Source: CAVQCX01 sp963711095
GTDB lineage: Bacteria; Pseudomonadota; Gammaproteobacteria; Chromatiales; Chromatiaceae
Reading direction: 5' to 3'
Assembly: GCA_963711095.1 (NCBI GenBank)
Contig: CAVQCX010000007.1
Span: forward strand, 62,001 to 126,000
DNA length: 64,000 bases
Below, one piece after another: positions 27,235 to 36,692 of the stretch. Under the pieces are notes generated by a model. It searched no databases and was not told the DNA's origin. It worked only from the letters and a program-made list of their open reading frames with translations. A program made the translations under genes and the position numbers. Position 1 is the stretch's first letter; every line of letters starts with the position of its first letter.

Positions 27235-28434
27235 ATGCTGAAAGGCGCGCTGCAGGAGTTCTTTCGCTTGGAATCCGCCGGGGGCCTGGTGCTGCTCGCG
27301 GCGGCCATGTTAGCGATGCTGGTAGTGAGCTCCCCCCTGGAGGGGCTCTACCGGGCGCTGCTGGACACCCCGGTCGCGATCCGCGTGGGCGCCCTGGAGC
27401 TGGCCAAGCCGCTGCTGCTCTGGATCAACGACGGGCTGATGGCGGTGTTCTTCCTGCTGGTGGGCCTGGAGCTCAAGCGCGAGGTGTTGGAGGGCGAGCT
27501 GGCAGATTGGCGTCAGGCCGTGCTGCCGGCCTTGGGCGCGGCAGGCGGCATGGCCGTGCCGGCGCTGATCTACTGCGCGCTCAACCGCGACAGCCCGCTC
27601 GCGCTCAAGGGCTGGGCCATTCCTTCGGCCACCGATATCGCCTTCGCGCTTGCCGTGCTCGCCTTGCTCGGCAAGCGGGTGCCCAACGCGCTCAAGCTGT
27701 TCCTGCTGACCCTGGCCATTGCCGACGACCTGGGCGCCATCCTGATCATTGCGCTCTTCTACAGCGCCGATCTGTCGGCGCCGATGCTGGCGCTGGCGGG
27801 CGTGGCGCTCGCCGTGCTGCTCGCCATGAGCCGGCGCGGCGTCTCGGAGCTGGCCCCCTATCTCCTGGTCGGCGTGGTGCTCTGGCTGGCAGTGCTCAAG
27901 TCCGGTGTGCACGCCACCCTGGCCGGCGTCCTGCTCGCCCTGTTCGTGCCGCTCCGCAGCCGCGAGCCCGAGGCGCCGTCCCCTCTCAAGGTGCTGGAGC
28001 AAGACCTGCACAAGGCCGTGGCCTTCGGAATCCTGCCGCTGTTCGCGTTCGCCAACGCCGGGGTCTCGCTCGCGGGGCTGTCGCTCGCGGCGCTGTTGCA
28101 GCCGGTGCCGCTGGGGATCGCGCTCGGGCTGTTTGTCGGCAATCAGGTCGGCGTCTTCGGCATGACCTGGCTGGGGGTCCGTCTGGGTCTGGGCAGGCTG
28201 CCGAGCGGGGTCGGCTGGCTGGAGATCTATGGGGTGTCGGTGCTGTGCGGCGTGGGCTTCACCATGAGCCTGTTCATCAGCTCGCTGGCCTTCGAGCAAG
28301 GGGCCGCCGGGCTGGAGGTGGACGACCGGCTCGGGATCATCCTGGGCTCTCTGGTCTCCGCGCTGGTGGGCTATCTGATCCTGCGCTTCGCACTGGGGCG
28401 CAGAAAGGCGGCGGCAGAGCCGCAGGAGGTGTGA
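27235..28434 (+). CDS. nhaA: Na+/H+ antiporter NhaA
   Basis: A 399-residue NhaA (E. coli 388), inner membrane, exchanging sodium for protons. The key residues are present: Asp134 in SATDIAFALAVLALLG and the Asp164-Asp165 pair in LAIADDLGAI, which bind the ion. INDGLMAVFFLLVGLELKRE is the usual helix II motif. About 12 membrane segments fit. The start has a GAGGG ribosome site and is preceded by a small GCCCC-GTC-GGGGC hairpin (27211-27223). Unusually it sits inside the suf operon, 60 nt after sufT and 1 nt before sufA. Confidence 0.96.
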   Translation: MLKGALQEFFRLESAGGLVLLAAAMLAMLVVSSPLEGLYRALLDTPVAIRVGALELAKPLLLWINDGLMAVFFLLVGLELKREVLEGELADWRQAVLPALGAAGGMAVPALIYCALNRDSPLALKGWAIPSATDIAFALAVLALLGKRVPNALKLFLLTLAIADDLGAILIIALFYSADLSAPMLALAGVALAVLLAMSRRGVSELAPYLLVGVVLWLAVLKSGVHATLAGVLLALFVPLRSREPEAPSPLKVLEQDLHKAVAFGILPLFAFANAGVSLAGLSLAALLQPVPLGIALGLFVGNQVGVFGMTWLGVRLGLGRLPSGVGWLEIYGVSVLCGVGFTMSLFISSLAFEQGAAGLEVDDRLGIILGSLVSALVGYLILRFALGRRKAAAEPQEV

Positions 28435-28435
28435 G

Positions 28436-28762
28436 ATGGCGGTTACGCTGACTGAATCGGCTGGGGTGCATGTGCGCAAGATGCTCGGCCGGCACGGCAG
28501 CGCGCTCGGGCTGCGCCTGGGTGTGCGCCGTAGCGGCTGCTCGGGCTTCGCCTATGTGGTCGATTATGCCGAGCAGATCGGCGAGGGGGACCGGGTGTTC
28601 GAGTCCCAGGGGGTCAGGGTGGTGATCGATGCGGAGAGCCTTGCGGCCCTGGACGGCACGCAAATCGATTTCGCGCGCGAAAGTCTCCTGAATCAGGGCC
28701 TCGAATTCCACAATCCGCAAGTGAAGGAATCCTGCGGCTGCGGCGAGTCGTTCAGCGTCTGA
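28436..28762 (+). CDS. sufA: A-type Fe-S carrier protein (SufA/IscA)
   Basis: A 108-residue HesB/IscA-type protein. The three cluster-binding cysteines are in the expected places: GVRRSGCSGFAYVVDYA (first Cys) and the C-terminal ESCGCGESFSV (Cys-x-Cys). The length matches SufA/IscA. It begins 1 nt after the nhaA stop and is followed 12 nt later by sufE. Confidence 0.95.
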   Translation: MAVTLTESAGVHVRKMLGRHGSALGLRLGVRRSGCSGFAYVVDYAEQIGEGDRVFESQGVRVVIDAESLAALDGTQIDFARESLLNQGLEFHNPQVKESCGCGESFSV

Positions 28763-28774
28763 GGCCTCGTGAGC

Positions 28775-29254
28775 ATGCAGATCGCTGAGCAGGCCGGCGT
28801 GGCTGCGGATGGGCAGATGACCGACATCGAGGACATAGTCGAGACCTTCGATCTGCTCGGTGACTGGGAGCAACGCTACCAGTATCTCATCGAGCTCGGC
28901 GAGGGTCTGGCGCCTATGCCCCCCGCGGCCAAGTCCGACAACAACCGGGTCATGCCCTGCATGAGCACGGTGCATGTCAGCGCCTGCTGGGACCCTCAGG
29001 ACCCGCGGCGGGTCCGGTTTCTAGGTGACTGCGACACCGCGGTGATCAAAGGCGTGGTGGCACTGCTGGTGGACCTGCTCTCGGGCCGCACGCCCGATGA
29101 GATCGGCGAGCTCGATGTGGATGACCTGTTCAAGCGCCTGCGCTTGGCCGAGCACCTCAGCCCGAACCGGCACGTGGGCATCTATGCGATCGTCGGCAAG
29201 ATGCAGGCCCAGGCGGCTGCGCTTGCGGAGACGAGGGCCGCCCCCCGCGACTAA
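28775..29254 (+). CDS. sufE: Cysteine desulfuration protein SufE
   Basis: About 159 residues (161 if translation starts at GTG 28769). The SufE fold is recognised by VETFDLLGDWEQRYQYLIEL, LAPMPPAAKSDNNRVMPCMS with the sulfur-accepting Cys (usually in 'V.GC.S'), and GLSPNR-like LSPNRHVGIYAIVGKM. SufE takes sulfur from the cysteine desulfurase SufS and passes it to SufB, yet no sufS gene is present in this operon. A terminator hairpin follows. Confidence 0.93.
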   Translation: MQIAEQAGVAADGQMTDIEDIVETFDLLGDWEQRYQYLIELGEGLAPMPPAAKSDNNRVMPCMSTVHVSACWDPQDPRRVRFLGDCDTAVIKGVVALLVDLLSGRTPDEIGELDVDDLFKRLRLAEHLSPNRHVGIYAIVGKMQAQAAALAETRAAPRD

Positions 29255-29329
29255 GGGCGCCTGCCCGGAACGCCCGGCGCTGGATGGGCTTTTCGTCTGC
29301 CGACGGCCTGTATCATTCACTTGGAGAAG

Positions 29330-29348
29330 CCCCCGGCTTTGCCGGGGG
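29330..29348. terminator. Terminator between suf operon and converging sulfotransferase gene
   Basis: A perfect 8-bp stem, CCCCCGGC-TTT-GCCGGGGG, lies 76 nt after the sufE stop and ahead of the converging gene ending at 29445. The T-tract on the plus side is short (TCATTT). On the minus side the stem is followed by TTCTCC. Confidence 0.65.
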
Positions 29349-29444
29349 GTCATTTAACGCCCGACGATACCCTGGTCAGGGCCTGCATGGGCACCCTGTA
29401 CGTCGGGACCGCCCGGATCGACGCGGGACCGGCTTACCCATTTC

Positions 29445-30491
29445 CTAGCCCGGTGGCCGTGGCAGGTGGCGCTGGGGATCGCTGGAGGAGAGGCGCGGGT
29501 TCAGGGAAAGGCCCAGCTCCTGCTCTTGCGCGGGGCTCAGCTGGCGCCAGCGCAGGCGCAGCAGCAGCAGCCGGTAGATCGCGCGGCCGATGAAGCTCAT
29601 TAGGATGGGTAGGTCGCCCAGCACCACACCGAGCCTGGCGAGCCGTGACGGCTCTGCCTCCAGCGCGCTGGGCTGATACGCGAAGAGCGCCATGTAGGGT
29701 CGGGCGATGCGCTCCACCAGCCGGACGGCCGCCGGCGACAGGGTCTCCCGAGGGTTTGCGCCCCCGGGCCGGATCGGCTCGTTGGCGCTGGCCAGCCACG
29801 GATACGGCTTCTCGAAGGCCGTGGTGTCGCGGACGGGCAGCTTGGATGGGTCCGGGCTCCCCCGGGGGTCCGGCGGGGCTCCGATGTGCTCCAGTATCCG
29901 ACGGTAGGTGCCGGGGATATCGGCCAGCAGATCCTCGATGCGGATGAACATGACGCGCTCGTCGGAGAAGCCGGCGAGCCGTTTCGCCGTGATCCGCAGG
30001 GATGCCGCGATCAGGACCAGGCTCCCTGAGGTGAACGGCACCCCGCGCTTGGAGGTGGCGACGGCGACCGGGTGCCGGGCGATGTGAATGATCCGGGCAT
30101 CGGGCCAGGCGGTGAGCAGCCGGCGCAGCGCCAGCTCTGCGCCGGGGATCTTGTCGCCGAAACGGCGCGCCCCCGTGCGGGCGGCCAGGGATTGCAGGAT
30201 GTAGAGATAGGTGTCGCGGAGGTTTCCGCCATTGGCGCGGTGCCGGGCTTGCACCGCCTGGTCATCAAGGCGCAGCCATTTTGCGTGGTAGGAGCCCAGG
30301 AACCGCTGCAGGTTCTCCGTCGAATCCTTCTTTCGCCCCATGGCGATGGACGAAATGAAGAATCCTGTCTCCTGGGCCACATAGATGTCCGGATGCGTGT
30401 TTAGCAGTCGACGGATCAGGGAAGTCCCGGAACGGCCGGATCCGACGACGAAGATCGGGCCTTGTTTGCTCGGCGAAGTGGCGGGCATCAT
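29445..30491 (-). CDS. Sulfotransferase family protein
   Basis: A 348-residue protein. The 5'-PAPS phosphosulfate loop is VVGSGRSGTSLIRRLL (about 15-30), followed by THPDIYVAQETGFF. The 3'-phosphate region is IIHIARHPVAVATSKRG, and RYEDL-like IRIEDLLAD is present. These are hallmarks of sulfotransferases that move sulfate from PAPS to hydroxyl groups. The C-terminal 70 residues contain a hydrophobic Leu/Arg-rich segment that may associate with the membrane. The acceptor is unknown. It is one of three sulfotransferases in the window. Confidence 0.82.
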   Translation of the reverse strand: MMPATSPSKQGPIFVVGSGRSGTSLIRRLLNTHPDIYVAQETGFFISSIAMGRKKDSTENLQRFLGSYHAKWLRLDDQAVQARHRANGGNLRDTYLYILQSLAARTGARRFGDKIPGAELALRRLLTAWPDARIIHIARHPVAVATSKRGVPFTSGSLVLIAASLRITAKRLAGFSDERVMFIRIEDLLADIPGTYRRILEHIGAPPDPRGSPDPSKLPVRDTTAFEKPYPWLASANEPIRPGGANPRETLSPAAVRLVERIARPYMALFAYQPSALEAEPSRLARLGVVLGDLPILMSFIGRAIYRLLLLRLRWRQLSPAQEQELGLSLNPRLSSSDPQRHLPRPPG

Positions 30492-30591
30492 GAGTGCTGG
30501 GGCTCACAGACGGTGGATGGTATCTCGTGGCGGACAGGCTGCTATTCTGCGCGGTGTCCTTGGAAGATCAATCCCGGCGCATTCCGTTCAA

Positions 30592-30828
30592 CCTAGAAGC
30601 GGCAGTTGGACGGCCGCCAGGGTGCGTGCCGCGTGGTGTCTGGCAAGGCATAACGAGGCGGAATAGTGGACCTATTCCAACGAGTTATAACGCAGCCAGG
30701 CGCCGCGCGGGGCGTGCCCTGGTGGTCGTAGCGGCCATCACCCGACGGGTGAGCATCAAGCTTGTACGGAACCAAGGCCAGATCAATCACTTGATGGCTA
30801 CTCGAAGCGGTCAACTGCCGTTTCTAGG
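30592..30828 (+). mobile_element. MITE-like repeat, copy 3 (237 bp, TSD TTCAA)
   Basis: It has the same length and ends as copy 2 (left CCTAGAAGCGGCAGTTGGAC, right complement CCTAGAAACGGCAGTTGACC). The flanking 5-bp duplications TTCAA at 30587-30591 and 30829-30833 are perfect. The central hairpin stem GGAATAG/CTATTCC is conserved while its 5-nt loop differs from copy 2 (TGGAC versus TCATT). It lies 100 nt upstream of the sulfotransferase start within the gap 30492-31091, which holds no gene. Confidence 0.85.
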
Positions 30829-31091
30829 TTCAAGCCGGGGCGGCGGGTCCCGCCATGGGCGGCCTGGCATTGCCCGGGGCGATCGCGTCGGCTGCATTCT
30901 GGCGGCTCGCCCCTGGGACTGCAATCTCCGGCGTCGCGCGCAGCGCTGGCTAGTGTACTGTTGCCCAACACCGCTAACATCGGCGAGTGACGTATACCGG
31001 GTCCGGGGACTGCGACGACCGTTATTGCAGGGCCGCGAGCTGCCACGAGCTGCGATCCCGGTCGCCGCGGAGCGAACAGATCATCCTAGGA

Positions 31092-31862
31092 TCAAAGGCC
31101 GGGGAGTCGCAGCAGCCGCCGCGCATTGGCCGTGGTCTGCTCGGCCAGGTAGGCCGGGTCCTGGTCCCGCACCTCGGCCAGGGCGGCCAGGCAGTCGGGC
31201 AGATACTCGGGGCTGTTGCGCTCTCCGCGGTGGGCGGCGACCGTCATGTCGGGGGCGTCGGTCTCCAGCACGATGGCATCCAGGGGCAGCGCCCGGGCCA
31301 GCGCACGGACCTTGTTTGACCGATCGAAGGTGAGCATGCCGCCGAAGCCCAGGCCGAATCCCAGGTCCTGATATTGTGCGGCCTGCTGGATGCTGCCGTT
31401 GAAGGCGTGAGCGATGCCGCCGGGCACTCGCATGCGGCGCAGGCAGGCCAGCACCTGGTCGTGGGCCTTGCGGACATGCAGTACCACCGGAAGTCCCGCC
31501 TCCTGGGCGATCGCCAGCTGGGCCTCGAACAGGCACTGCTGGCGGTGCCGGTCGAGGTCCCGGACGAAGAAATCCAGGCCGATCTCGCCGATGGCCACCG
31601 GCCGCTCCCTCTCGACGGCCTGCTCCAGCTCCTGCAGATGCGCGTCGCGGTGGCGCTCCAGGTAGATGGGGTGCATGCCGAGCGCGGCGTACAGATCCCG
31701 CGCGCTGTGGCAAAGCTCCCGCAAGAAGGCCCAGCCGTCGCGATGTATCGCGGGCACCAGGAAGCCGGCGACCCCCCGGGCGCGGGCGCGCTCGATCACC
31801 GCCGAGCGGTCGGCGTCGAATTCCGCCACGTCCAGGTGACAGTGGGTGTCGATGATCTCCAT
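31092..31862 (-). CDS. TatD family metal-dependent hydrolase (YjjV-like)
   Basis: A 256-residue TIM-barrel hydrolase. The metal-binding motifs are DTHCHLDVAEFD at the N-terminus, AIGEIGLDFF (Glu ligand), LPVVLHVRKA (His ligand), IAHAFNGSIQQ and LETDAPDM at the C-terminus. TatD enzymes act as 3'-5' exonucleases or D-aminoacyl hydrolases. The length fits the YjjV/YcfH type (about 260). It is transcribed divergently from the nfeD-like gene. Confidence 0.92.
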   Translation of the reverse strand: MEIIDTHCHLDVAEFDADRSAVIERARARGVAGFLVPAIHRDGWAFLRELCHSARDLYAALGMHPIYLERHRDAHLQELEQAVERERPVAIGEIGLDFFVRDLDRHRQQCLFEAQLAIAQEAGLPVVLHVRKAHDQVLACLRRMRVPGGIAHAFNGSIQQAAQYQDLGFGLGFGGMLTFDRSNKVRALARALPLDAIVLETDAPDMTVAAHRGERNSPEYLPDCLAALAEVRDQDPAYLAEQTTANARRLLRLPGL

Positions 31863-31998
31863 GGGCGGATTCTACTCACCCTGCTAGGATGGGTCATGGG
31901 GACCCGAGACAGCCGGCCCTGATGCGCGGGCCTCCCGGACACCTATCGGTGCAGCAGATTGAGACCCAGGCGGGAGAGGACGAGCGAGCCCCGAATCC

Positions 31999-33398
31999 AT
32001 GGACCAGCGATTGCACAAGACCCTGATCTGGCTCGGTTTCCTCGGGTTGGGGCTCCTCTGGACCCTGGCGCGGGGGGGCGGCCCCGAGGGGACGCGTCTC
32101 GGGCTGGTGCTCGACCTGCAGGGCAGCATCGGGCCGGCCACCGCCGATTATATCGAGCGGGCCCTGGCACAGGCCGAAGAGCGCCGGGCGGAGCTGGTGA
32201 TCCTGCGCATGGACACGCCGGGGGGGCTGGATACGTCCATGCGCGCGATCATCAAGGCGATCACCACCGCCGACGTCCCGGTGGTCACCTTCGTGGCCCC
32301 CAGCGGCTCCCGGGCGGCCAGCGCAGGCACCTACATCCTCTATGCCAGCCACATCGCCGCCATGGCCCCCGGGACCAACCTGGGGGCGGCTACGCCGATC
32401 GAGATCGGTGGGCTGCCGAGCACCGGGGGCGGGGCCGGCGGCAGCGAGCCGCACCCCGAGGGCAAGGGGGGGCGGAGAAGCCCGGGGCCCCCGAGATGCC
32501 CAAGGACGCCAAGACGCGCAAGCTGGTCAACGATGCCGTGGCCTATCTGCGCAGCCTCGCCAAGCTGCGCGGGCGCAATGCCGACTGGGCGGAGCGGGCG
32601 GTGCGCGAGGGCGCCAGCCTGGCCGCGCCGGACGCCCTGGCGTTAGGCGTCATCGACCTGATCGCATCCGATCTGGATGCGCTCAAGAAGGGACTCGACG
32701 GCCGGACCGTGCAGCTGCCCGGCGGCGAGCGGCGGCTCCGGACCCAGGGCTTGTCCCTCGAGACCCTGGAGCCCGACTGGCGCAGCCAGCTGCTGTCGAT
32801 CATCGCCAACCCCAACGTTGCCTACATCCTGATGCTGCTGGGCATCTACGGCCTGATCCACGAATTCGCCAATCCCGGGGCGATCCTGCCCGGGGCGGCT
32901 GGCTTCGTCTCGCTGATGCTCGCGCTCTATGCCTTTCAGGTACTGCCCGTAAACTATGCCGGCGTGGCGCTGATGCTGCTCGGTATCGCACTGATGGTGG
33001 CCGAGGCGTTCGCGCCGGGCTTCGGTGCGCTCGGCCTTAGCGGGGCGGCGGCGTTCGTGTTAGGGTCGGTGATCCTTATCGATACGGACGCGCCCGGGTT
33101 CGGCATCTCGCTGTCGCTGATCCTCGGTTTCGCCGTGGCCAGCCTGCTGACCCTGTCTCTGGCGGTCGGCTTCGCCCTGCGTGCGCGCAGACGACCGGTG
33201 GTTACCGGCAGCGAGCAGCTGGTCGGTGCCCCGGGCCGCGCCATCGCGGCGTTCGACGGCGAGGGCAGCGTGCGGGTCCATGGCGAGGTCTGGGCTGCGC
33301 GCAGCGACGTTCCGCTGGAGCGGGGCCAGCCGGTCCGCGTACTGGGCCGCGAGGGTCTGGTGCTGCGAGTTACCCCCGAGACGCAGAGGAGGAGCTGA
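31999..33398 (+). CDS. NfeD-family membrane serine protease, frameshifted
   Basis: The first frame starts MDQRLHKTLIWLGFLGLGLL (signal/anchor) and contains the ClpP-like protease half: RMDTPGGLDTSMRAII and the catalytic SRAASAGTYI (Ser). A run of seven G at 32465-32471 breaks the frame; the other frame continues as MPKDAKTRKLVNDAVAYLRS, then ANPNVAYILMLLGIYGLIHE, four membrane helices and a C-terminal OB fold (GSEQLVGAPGRAI...VHGEVWAARSD). The joined length is about 466 residues, normal for long NfeD. One missing base explains the break. It acts with the slipin encoded 2 nt downstream. Confidence 0.85.
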
Positions 33399-33400
33399 TC

Positions 33401-34171
33401 GTGATGAACAGCAGTTTGTTCGTGGTGGGATTCCTGTTGTTGTTGGTTTTCGCCTCGTTTCGCACCCTTCGGGAATACCAGCGGGGCGTGATCTTCCTGC
33501 TGGGTCGCTTCTACAGAGTCAAGGGGCCGGGCCTGATCCTGGTCGTGCCCCTGATCCAGCAGATGGTGCGGGTGGATCTGCGCACCATCGTCATGGATGT
33601 GCCCAGCCAGGACGTGATCTCCCGGGACAACGTCTCGGTCAAGGTCAACGCGGTGGTCTATTTCCGGGTGCTCGATCCGGAGCATGCCATCATCCAGGTG
33701 GAGGACTATACCATGGCGATCAGCCAGCTGGCCCAGACCACGCTGCGCTCGGTGCTCGGCCAGCACGAGCTCGACGAGATGCTCGCGGAGCGCGACAAGC
33801 TCAACGCGGACATACGGAAGATCCTCGACGAGCAGACCAATGCCTGGGGTATCAAGGTCTCCAACGTGGAGATCAAGCATGTGGACATCGACGAGAGCAT
33901 GATCCGGGCGATCGCCCGGCAGGCCGAGGCAGAGCGCGTGCGCCGCGCCAAGATCATCCACGCCGAGGGGGAATTCCAGGCGTCCAAGATGCTGGTCAAC
34001 GCCGCCGCGCAGCTGGCGCAACAGCCCCAGGCAATCGTGCTGCGCTACCTGCAGACCCTGACTGATATCGCCGGCGACAAGTCCTCCACCATCGTCTTTC
34101 CGCTGCCGGTCGACCTGGTGTACTCCCTGGTGCGGGGCGGTGCGGCAAAGGGGGACGGGGCGTCCGTCTGA
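33401..34171 (+). CDS. Slipin (SPFH/band 7 domain protein)
   Basis: A 256-residue stomatin-like protein with one N-terminal membrane helix (FVVGFLLLLVFASF), then the SPFH domain with EYQRGVIFLLGRF, GPGLILVVPLIQQMVRVDLR, VNAVVYFRV and RAKIIHAEGEFQASKML. Slipins pair with NfeD proteases, which cleave their C-terminus, and are linked to membrane microdomains. The start is GTG 33401 or the ATG immediately after it; a GGAGGAG ribosome site precedes. Co-transcribed with the nfeD-like gene. Confidence 0.93.
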   Translation: MMNSSLFVVGFLLLLVFASFRTLREYQRGVIFLLGRFYRVKGPGLILVVPLIQQMVRVDLRTIVMDVPSQDVISRDNVSVKVNAVVYFRVLDPEHAIIQVEDYTMAISQLAQTTLRSVLGQHELDEMLAERDKLNADIRKILDEQTNAWGIKVSNVEIKHVDIDESMIRAIARQAEAERVRRAKIIHAEGEFQASKMLVNAAAQLAQQPQAIVLRYLQTLTDIAGDKSSTIVFPLPVDLVYSLVRGGAAKGDGASV

Positions 34172-34201
34172 GGCCAGCGCCAGCGGGAGAGACCTGCTGC
34201 G

Positions 34202-34552
34202 GTGGCAGTGCTGGTGTTTGCGTTGCGGGGTGTGCCCGAGGACGAGGCCGACGACGTCCGGTCGCTGCTCGCGGAGGGGGGGATCGCGTTTCACGAGACC
34301 GGCGCCGGTCTGCTCGGCATCTCGGTGGCCGGGTTATGGGTGAGCGACCGGGCCGCAGCAGCCCATGCCCGCACGCTGATAGAGGATTACCAGCGCAGTC
34401 GGGCCGCGCTGCAGCGGGCGGCGTACCAGCAGGCGCGGCGCACACTGATCGACGTGCTCAGGGAGCGTCCGCTGCTGTTTCTGCTGTATCTAGCGGTGGT
34501 GCTCGGCGTCCTGTATCTGTCCACCATCCCTTTCTGGCAGCTCGGCCCCTGA
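34202..34552 (+). CDS. DUF6164 family small membrane protein
   Basis: A 116-residue protein (GTG start). The N-terminal 60 residues resemble a small alpha-beta 'signal-transducing' fold: VFALRGVPEDEADDVRSLLA and FHETGAGLLGISVAGLWV. The C-terminus has one membrane helix, LLFLLYLAVVLGVLYLSTIP. This is the pattern of the DUF6164 family common in Gammaproteobacteria. The function is unknown. It follows the slipin gene by 30 nt. Confidence 0.7.
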   Translation: MAVLVFALRGVPEDEADDVRSLLAEGGIAFHETGAGLLGISVAGLWVSDRAAAAHARTLIEDYQRSRAALQRAAYQQARRTLIDVLRERPLLFLLYLAVVLGVLYLSTIPFWQLGP

Positions 34553-34711
34553 GCTACCCTAGGGGCCCGCCGGGGACGGCTGAGCCTGGCGGCCTGTCGG
34601 ACGACGTTGGATACCCCGCTGCGCGAAAGCGGATATCGGCAGGCTCTGCCCCGTGATGGGCATCTCCGACCCTTCGCGACGAGCCCCGCGGGACCTGTCG
34701 GCCAAGTGGGC

Positions 34712-36124
34712 TCAGGGGAGCCACCCCAGCGTTTCCTGCAGCTGGCTCATCGCCAGGTCGCGGACTTTTTGCACCGCTGAGTTGGGCATGGCCGCGCGCC
34801 GGCAGATGAAGGTGAAGAACAATCGCCCGCCAGTCGTGTTGACACCCAAGACGCGGTTGTTGCCGGAGGCGCTGAACGTCGGGCCGTACAATGACTCCAG
34901 CGTCAGCGAGCCGTATGTGGTCGGTATATCCAGCCGCCCGATATTGGAGAGTGACAGGTCATAGTCGACATGGGAAGCATGGGCACACGCCTTTTCTGTG
35001 TTCCCAGCCGGCGGCATCTCTCCGCCCAGCAACGTGCAAAGCGCCCTGCCCACGCCCTCCGCGGCAAACAATCGCTCCGGCGTCATTACGCGATTCAGCC
35101 CATCCTTGAGGTCGCGCGCAACATCCCAGAATCCGCGTCCCGGAGAGCAGTCGACCGTGGCACAGGCGAGCGCGACGAAGGAGGCGAAACATTCTCCGAC
35201 CGGATGCGCCAGACGATTGCGCAGGTTGACCGGACATTGGATGATGCGTCGCGGTCTGCCGGAGCTGGCGGCTTGCCGCAACGCGAGCAGGAAAGCGGCG
35301 CCCAGCGCTGCATGGACGGTGGTACGCTCCTGTCTGGCGCGCTCGACAAGTGCGTCGGTCTGGGCCCGGGTCAACGACCAGGCATGGATATGCCAGGCAG
35401 GCGGCTGCGGGCGCTGCCCAGGGGCGGGCGTACGCCCCCTTGCGCGGGCCGCTCGCCGCTTGACGCGACGAACGATAGCGGGCCCCAACGGCGATCGGAG
35501 CAGCCCTATGATCGATCGTGTCACGAGCTTGCCGACGCGTCCGAGCTGCGTCCCGTGTGCCCCGAAGAGCATCCATTCGATAAGATCCGGAACGGGTGTG
35601 CGGTCCAGGACCGCATCGACTTCGCGGGGGATCATTTCACCGATGGGCGGAGTCGCGGGAAGTCGCTCGACCGCGAGGGCCGGATCGCCGAGGTGACGCA
35701 ACAGGTCACGGAGCAGATAGACGACGGCCAGTCCATCGGCGATGACGTGGTGGCAGATGACGATGAGATCCGACCGGCGCTCGCCTTTGACCCAGGCAAA
35801 GCGCACCAGCGGTCCGGTTTGCAGGGGAAACGGCCGGGCCAGCTCTTCGGCGACCACACGCAGCCATTCGTCTTCCTGGCGGGCCTCGACCACGCGCAGC
35901 GCAATGTCCGGGACCCCGTCCTGAGAAAACCAGGGCTGGCCGGCGTCGTCCTGGACAGCACGCGCGGCCAACAAAGGGTGCCTTTCCCTGACTTTTACGA
36001 TGGCGGTCTGCAGCTGGTCCAGGGTCAGGTCGCCACGGATCCGCGCAGCGGTGGAAAATCGCATCGGGCACGTTTCTTCACCTTGCATCATCCAGTAGTC
36101 CACCCGGGACAATCTCGTGATCAC
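34712..36124 (-). CDS. Condensation/PapA-type acyltransferase
   Basis: A 470-residue protein of the condensation-domain superfamily. The catalytic motif HHxxxDG is present as VICHHVIADGLAVVYLLRDL. Other parts are the N-terminal TRLSRVDYWMM...RERHPLLAAR and the C-terminal YGPTFSASGNNRVLGVNTTGGRLFFTFIC, which corresponds to the latch/solvent-channel region. Stand-alone members such as mycobacterial PapA proteins and wax-ester-type enzymes esterify alcohols with acyl groups from carrier proteins or CoA. The start GTG 36124 is chosen for the AGGAGG ribosome site 5 nt upstream. It is divergent from a sulfotransferase and a glycosyltransferase gene. Confidence 0.82.
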   Translation of the reverse strand: MITRLSRVDYWMMQGEETCPMRFSTAARIRGDLTLDQLQTAIVKVRERHPLLAARAVQDDAGQPWFSQDGVPDIALRVVEARQEDEWLRVVAEELARPFPLQTGPLVRFAWVKGERRSDLIVICHHVIADGLAVVYLLRDLLRHLGDPALAVERLPATPPIGEMIPREVDAVLDRTPVPDLIEWMLFGAHGTQLGRVGKLVTRSIIGLLRSPLGPAIVRRVKRRAARARGRTPAPGQRPQPPAWHIHAWSLTRAQTDALVERARQERTTVHAALGAAFLLALRQAASSGRPRRIIQCPVNLRNRLAHPVGECFASFVALACATVDCSPGRGFWDVARDLKDGLNRVMTPERLFAAEGVGRALCTLLGGEMPPAGNTEKACAHASHVDYDLSLSNIGRLDIPTTYGSLTLESLYGPTFSASGNNRVLGVNTTGGRLFFTFICRRAAMPNSAVQKVRDLAMSQLQETLGWLP

Positions 36125-36692
36125 AACTGCCTCCTCGCGAACCCCGCGCCAGGCCGCCGCGGGATCTGCAATCGCCATGAAGGAATCAGAACCGCGGCCG
36201 GCAATTTGCGGCGAGGCGGCCTTGGCTGCAGCACGCGCACAGGCCGATGCCCAACCAGGTGCTGACGTGTTTGCTTGGCCCACAGCCCAAGGCGCCGGGT
36301 GCGGTGTTCGAGAGGGCACCGGCACCCCGGTAGGTCTCAGCCAGATCGGTGGCGTTTCGGGCGACCCTGAGCGCCCCTTGGACGGCGGTGACTCTGACAA
36401 TGGTCTTTTAGCCAAGGGGTCGGTATGGGTCAAGCGCTTGCTGCTGCGCCTGGTGGCTTCGGCTGCTGGCGCGACACCGACGGGCAGGCAAGCGGGACCA
36501 GGTCTCACCTGGGTGGGGTCGGCTGGACGGCCCATCCACCGGGCGGTAGCATGTCGGCCTTATCGTGGCGGCCTGTTGCCGGATGGCGGTTCGAGCCGAA
36601 CAGCCCGCCCAATCCCTCCGCGACCGGGCGGCGGCCTGGGTGCCGCGTCGGACCCCGATCGCCAACTATCCATCTATCTAGAGAGACGGGCA
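36125..36692. other. Divergent intergenic region
   Basis: It lies between the acyltransferase gene (minus) and the sulfotransferase gene (plus). The plus frame remains open through most of it, but the translation is low-complexity and lacks any family motif before residue LSIYLERR near 36671. No clear promoter pair, repeat or RNA is seen. Confidence 0.4.

Noticed and set aside
36117..36692. N-terminal 192-codon extension of the sulfotransferase
   Set aside because: The extension is low-complexity and overlaps the divergent promoter region; the sulfotransferase fold begins after the GTG at 36693.
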